From: GCA-2683135 sp964507445
GTDB taxonomy: Bacteria; Planctomycetota; GCA-002687715
Reading direction: 5' to 3'
NCBI GenBank assembly: GCA_964507445.1
Contig: CAZDQF010000002.1
Location: 372,001 to 436,000 of the forward strand
Length of the DNA stretch: 64,000 bases
The translations under genes were made by a program, and so were the position numbers. Numbering within the stretch: the first letter of the stretch is position 1; every line of letters begins with the position of its first letter. The notes below the pieces were generated by a model, which had not been told where the DNA came from, did no database searches, and saw only the letters and a program-made list of their open reading frames with translations. Below are positions 63,955-64,000 of this stretch, one piece after another.

Positions 63955-64000
63955 GCGTCAGCCCGAAACAGGCGACGGCTCAGTTGTTCTCTTGCGCCTG
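63951..64000 (+). CDS. possible start of a further gene, cut by the window edge
   Basis: A GTG overlapping the preceding stop (GTGA) opens a frame reading MSVSPKQATAQLFSCA to the window edge. Four-base overlaps mark real gene pairs elsewhere in this window, but only 16 codons can be seen. Confidence 0.25.
   Translation, partial: MSVSPKQATAQLFSCA

Overview
The window looks like high-GC chromosomal DNA, probably from an uncultured member of the Planctomycetota. The evidence is indirect: secreted beta-propeller, FG-GAP, HEAT and IPT/TIG proteins, a Tat-exported Gfo/Idh/MocA protein, cytochrome c proteins with PA14 domains, prenyltransferase-like toroids fused to ExbD-like domains, and many lipoproteins. 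No rRNA or marker gene is present to fix the lineage. Two runs of ten N (16927-16936 and 28013-28022) show that it is a scaffold of joined contigs.

Layout. 1-4.1 kb: a partial gene, a membrane pseudokinase, an anchored hypothetical protein and glpD. 4.1-9.8 kb: an overlapping run of ArsR-methyltransferase regulator, cobalamin-dependent metH and a class V aminotransferase. 10-15.4 kb: a D-cysteine-desulfhydrase-like enzyme, a structured RNA candidate ending in a strong intrinsic terminator, a lipoprotein, an HTH-receiver regulator facing a degenerate histidine kinase, a HAD phosphatase and an AlaA-like aminotransferase. 15.4-21.3 kb: glpK cut by the first gap, a lipoprotein, an S9 peptidase, a methyltransferase and tRNA-Pro(GGG). 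21.5-29.1 kb: an M43 metalloprotease, a dirigent-like lipoprotein, a Gfo/Idh/MocA oxidoreductase, a GYD protein, and a CMAH-like metallo-beta-lactamase-fold gene (broken by the second gap) overlapping a spermidine-synthase-like gene. 29.1-42.1 kb: astacin-IPT protease, two toroid proteins, a PI-PLC-like protein, a trypsin-PDZ lipoprotein, an FG-GAP protein with an in-frame UGA, a tandem cyanophycinase and a DUF983 protein. 42.1-50 kb: a haem-rich cluster (beta-propeller, pentahaem PA14 cytochrome, octahaem TPR cytochrome) and a thioredoxin-like protein with an in-frame UGA. 50-58.4 kb: a HEAT protein, an NHL-type propeller, a three-subunit NAD(P) transhydrogenase and a C-type-lectin protein. 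58.4-64 kb: a toroid enzyme with a GT2 glycosyltransferase, small membrane and lipoprotein genes, remnants of a PhoB/PhoR-like pair, and a CysQ/HAL2-like phosphatase.

Most striking result: two genes about 10.5 kb apart are interrupted by a single in-frame UGA at positions that read naturally as selenocysteine. One UGA replaces the first cysteine of a thioredoxin WCGPC motif. The other precedes a cysteine in an FG-GAP propeller protein, which would be an unfamiliar selenoprotein type. Each UGA is followed by a hairpin at the distance and with the G-containing loop expected of a bacterial SECIS. No Sec machinery gene or tRNA-Sec lies in the window, so this is a strong inference from two concordant cases, not proof.
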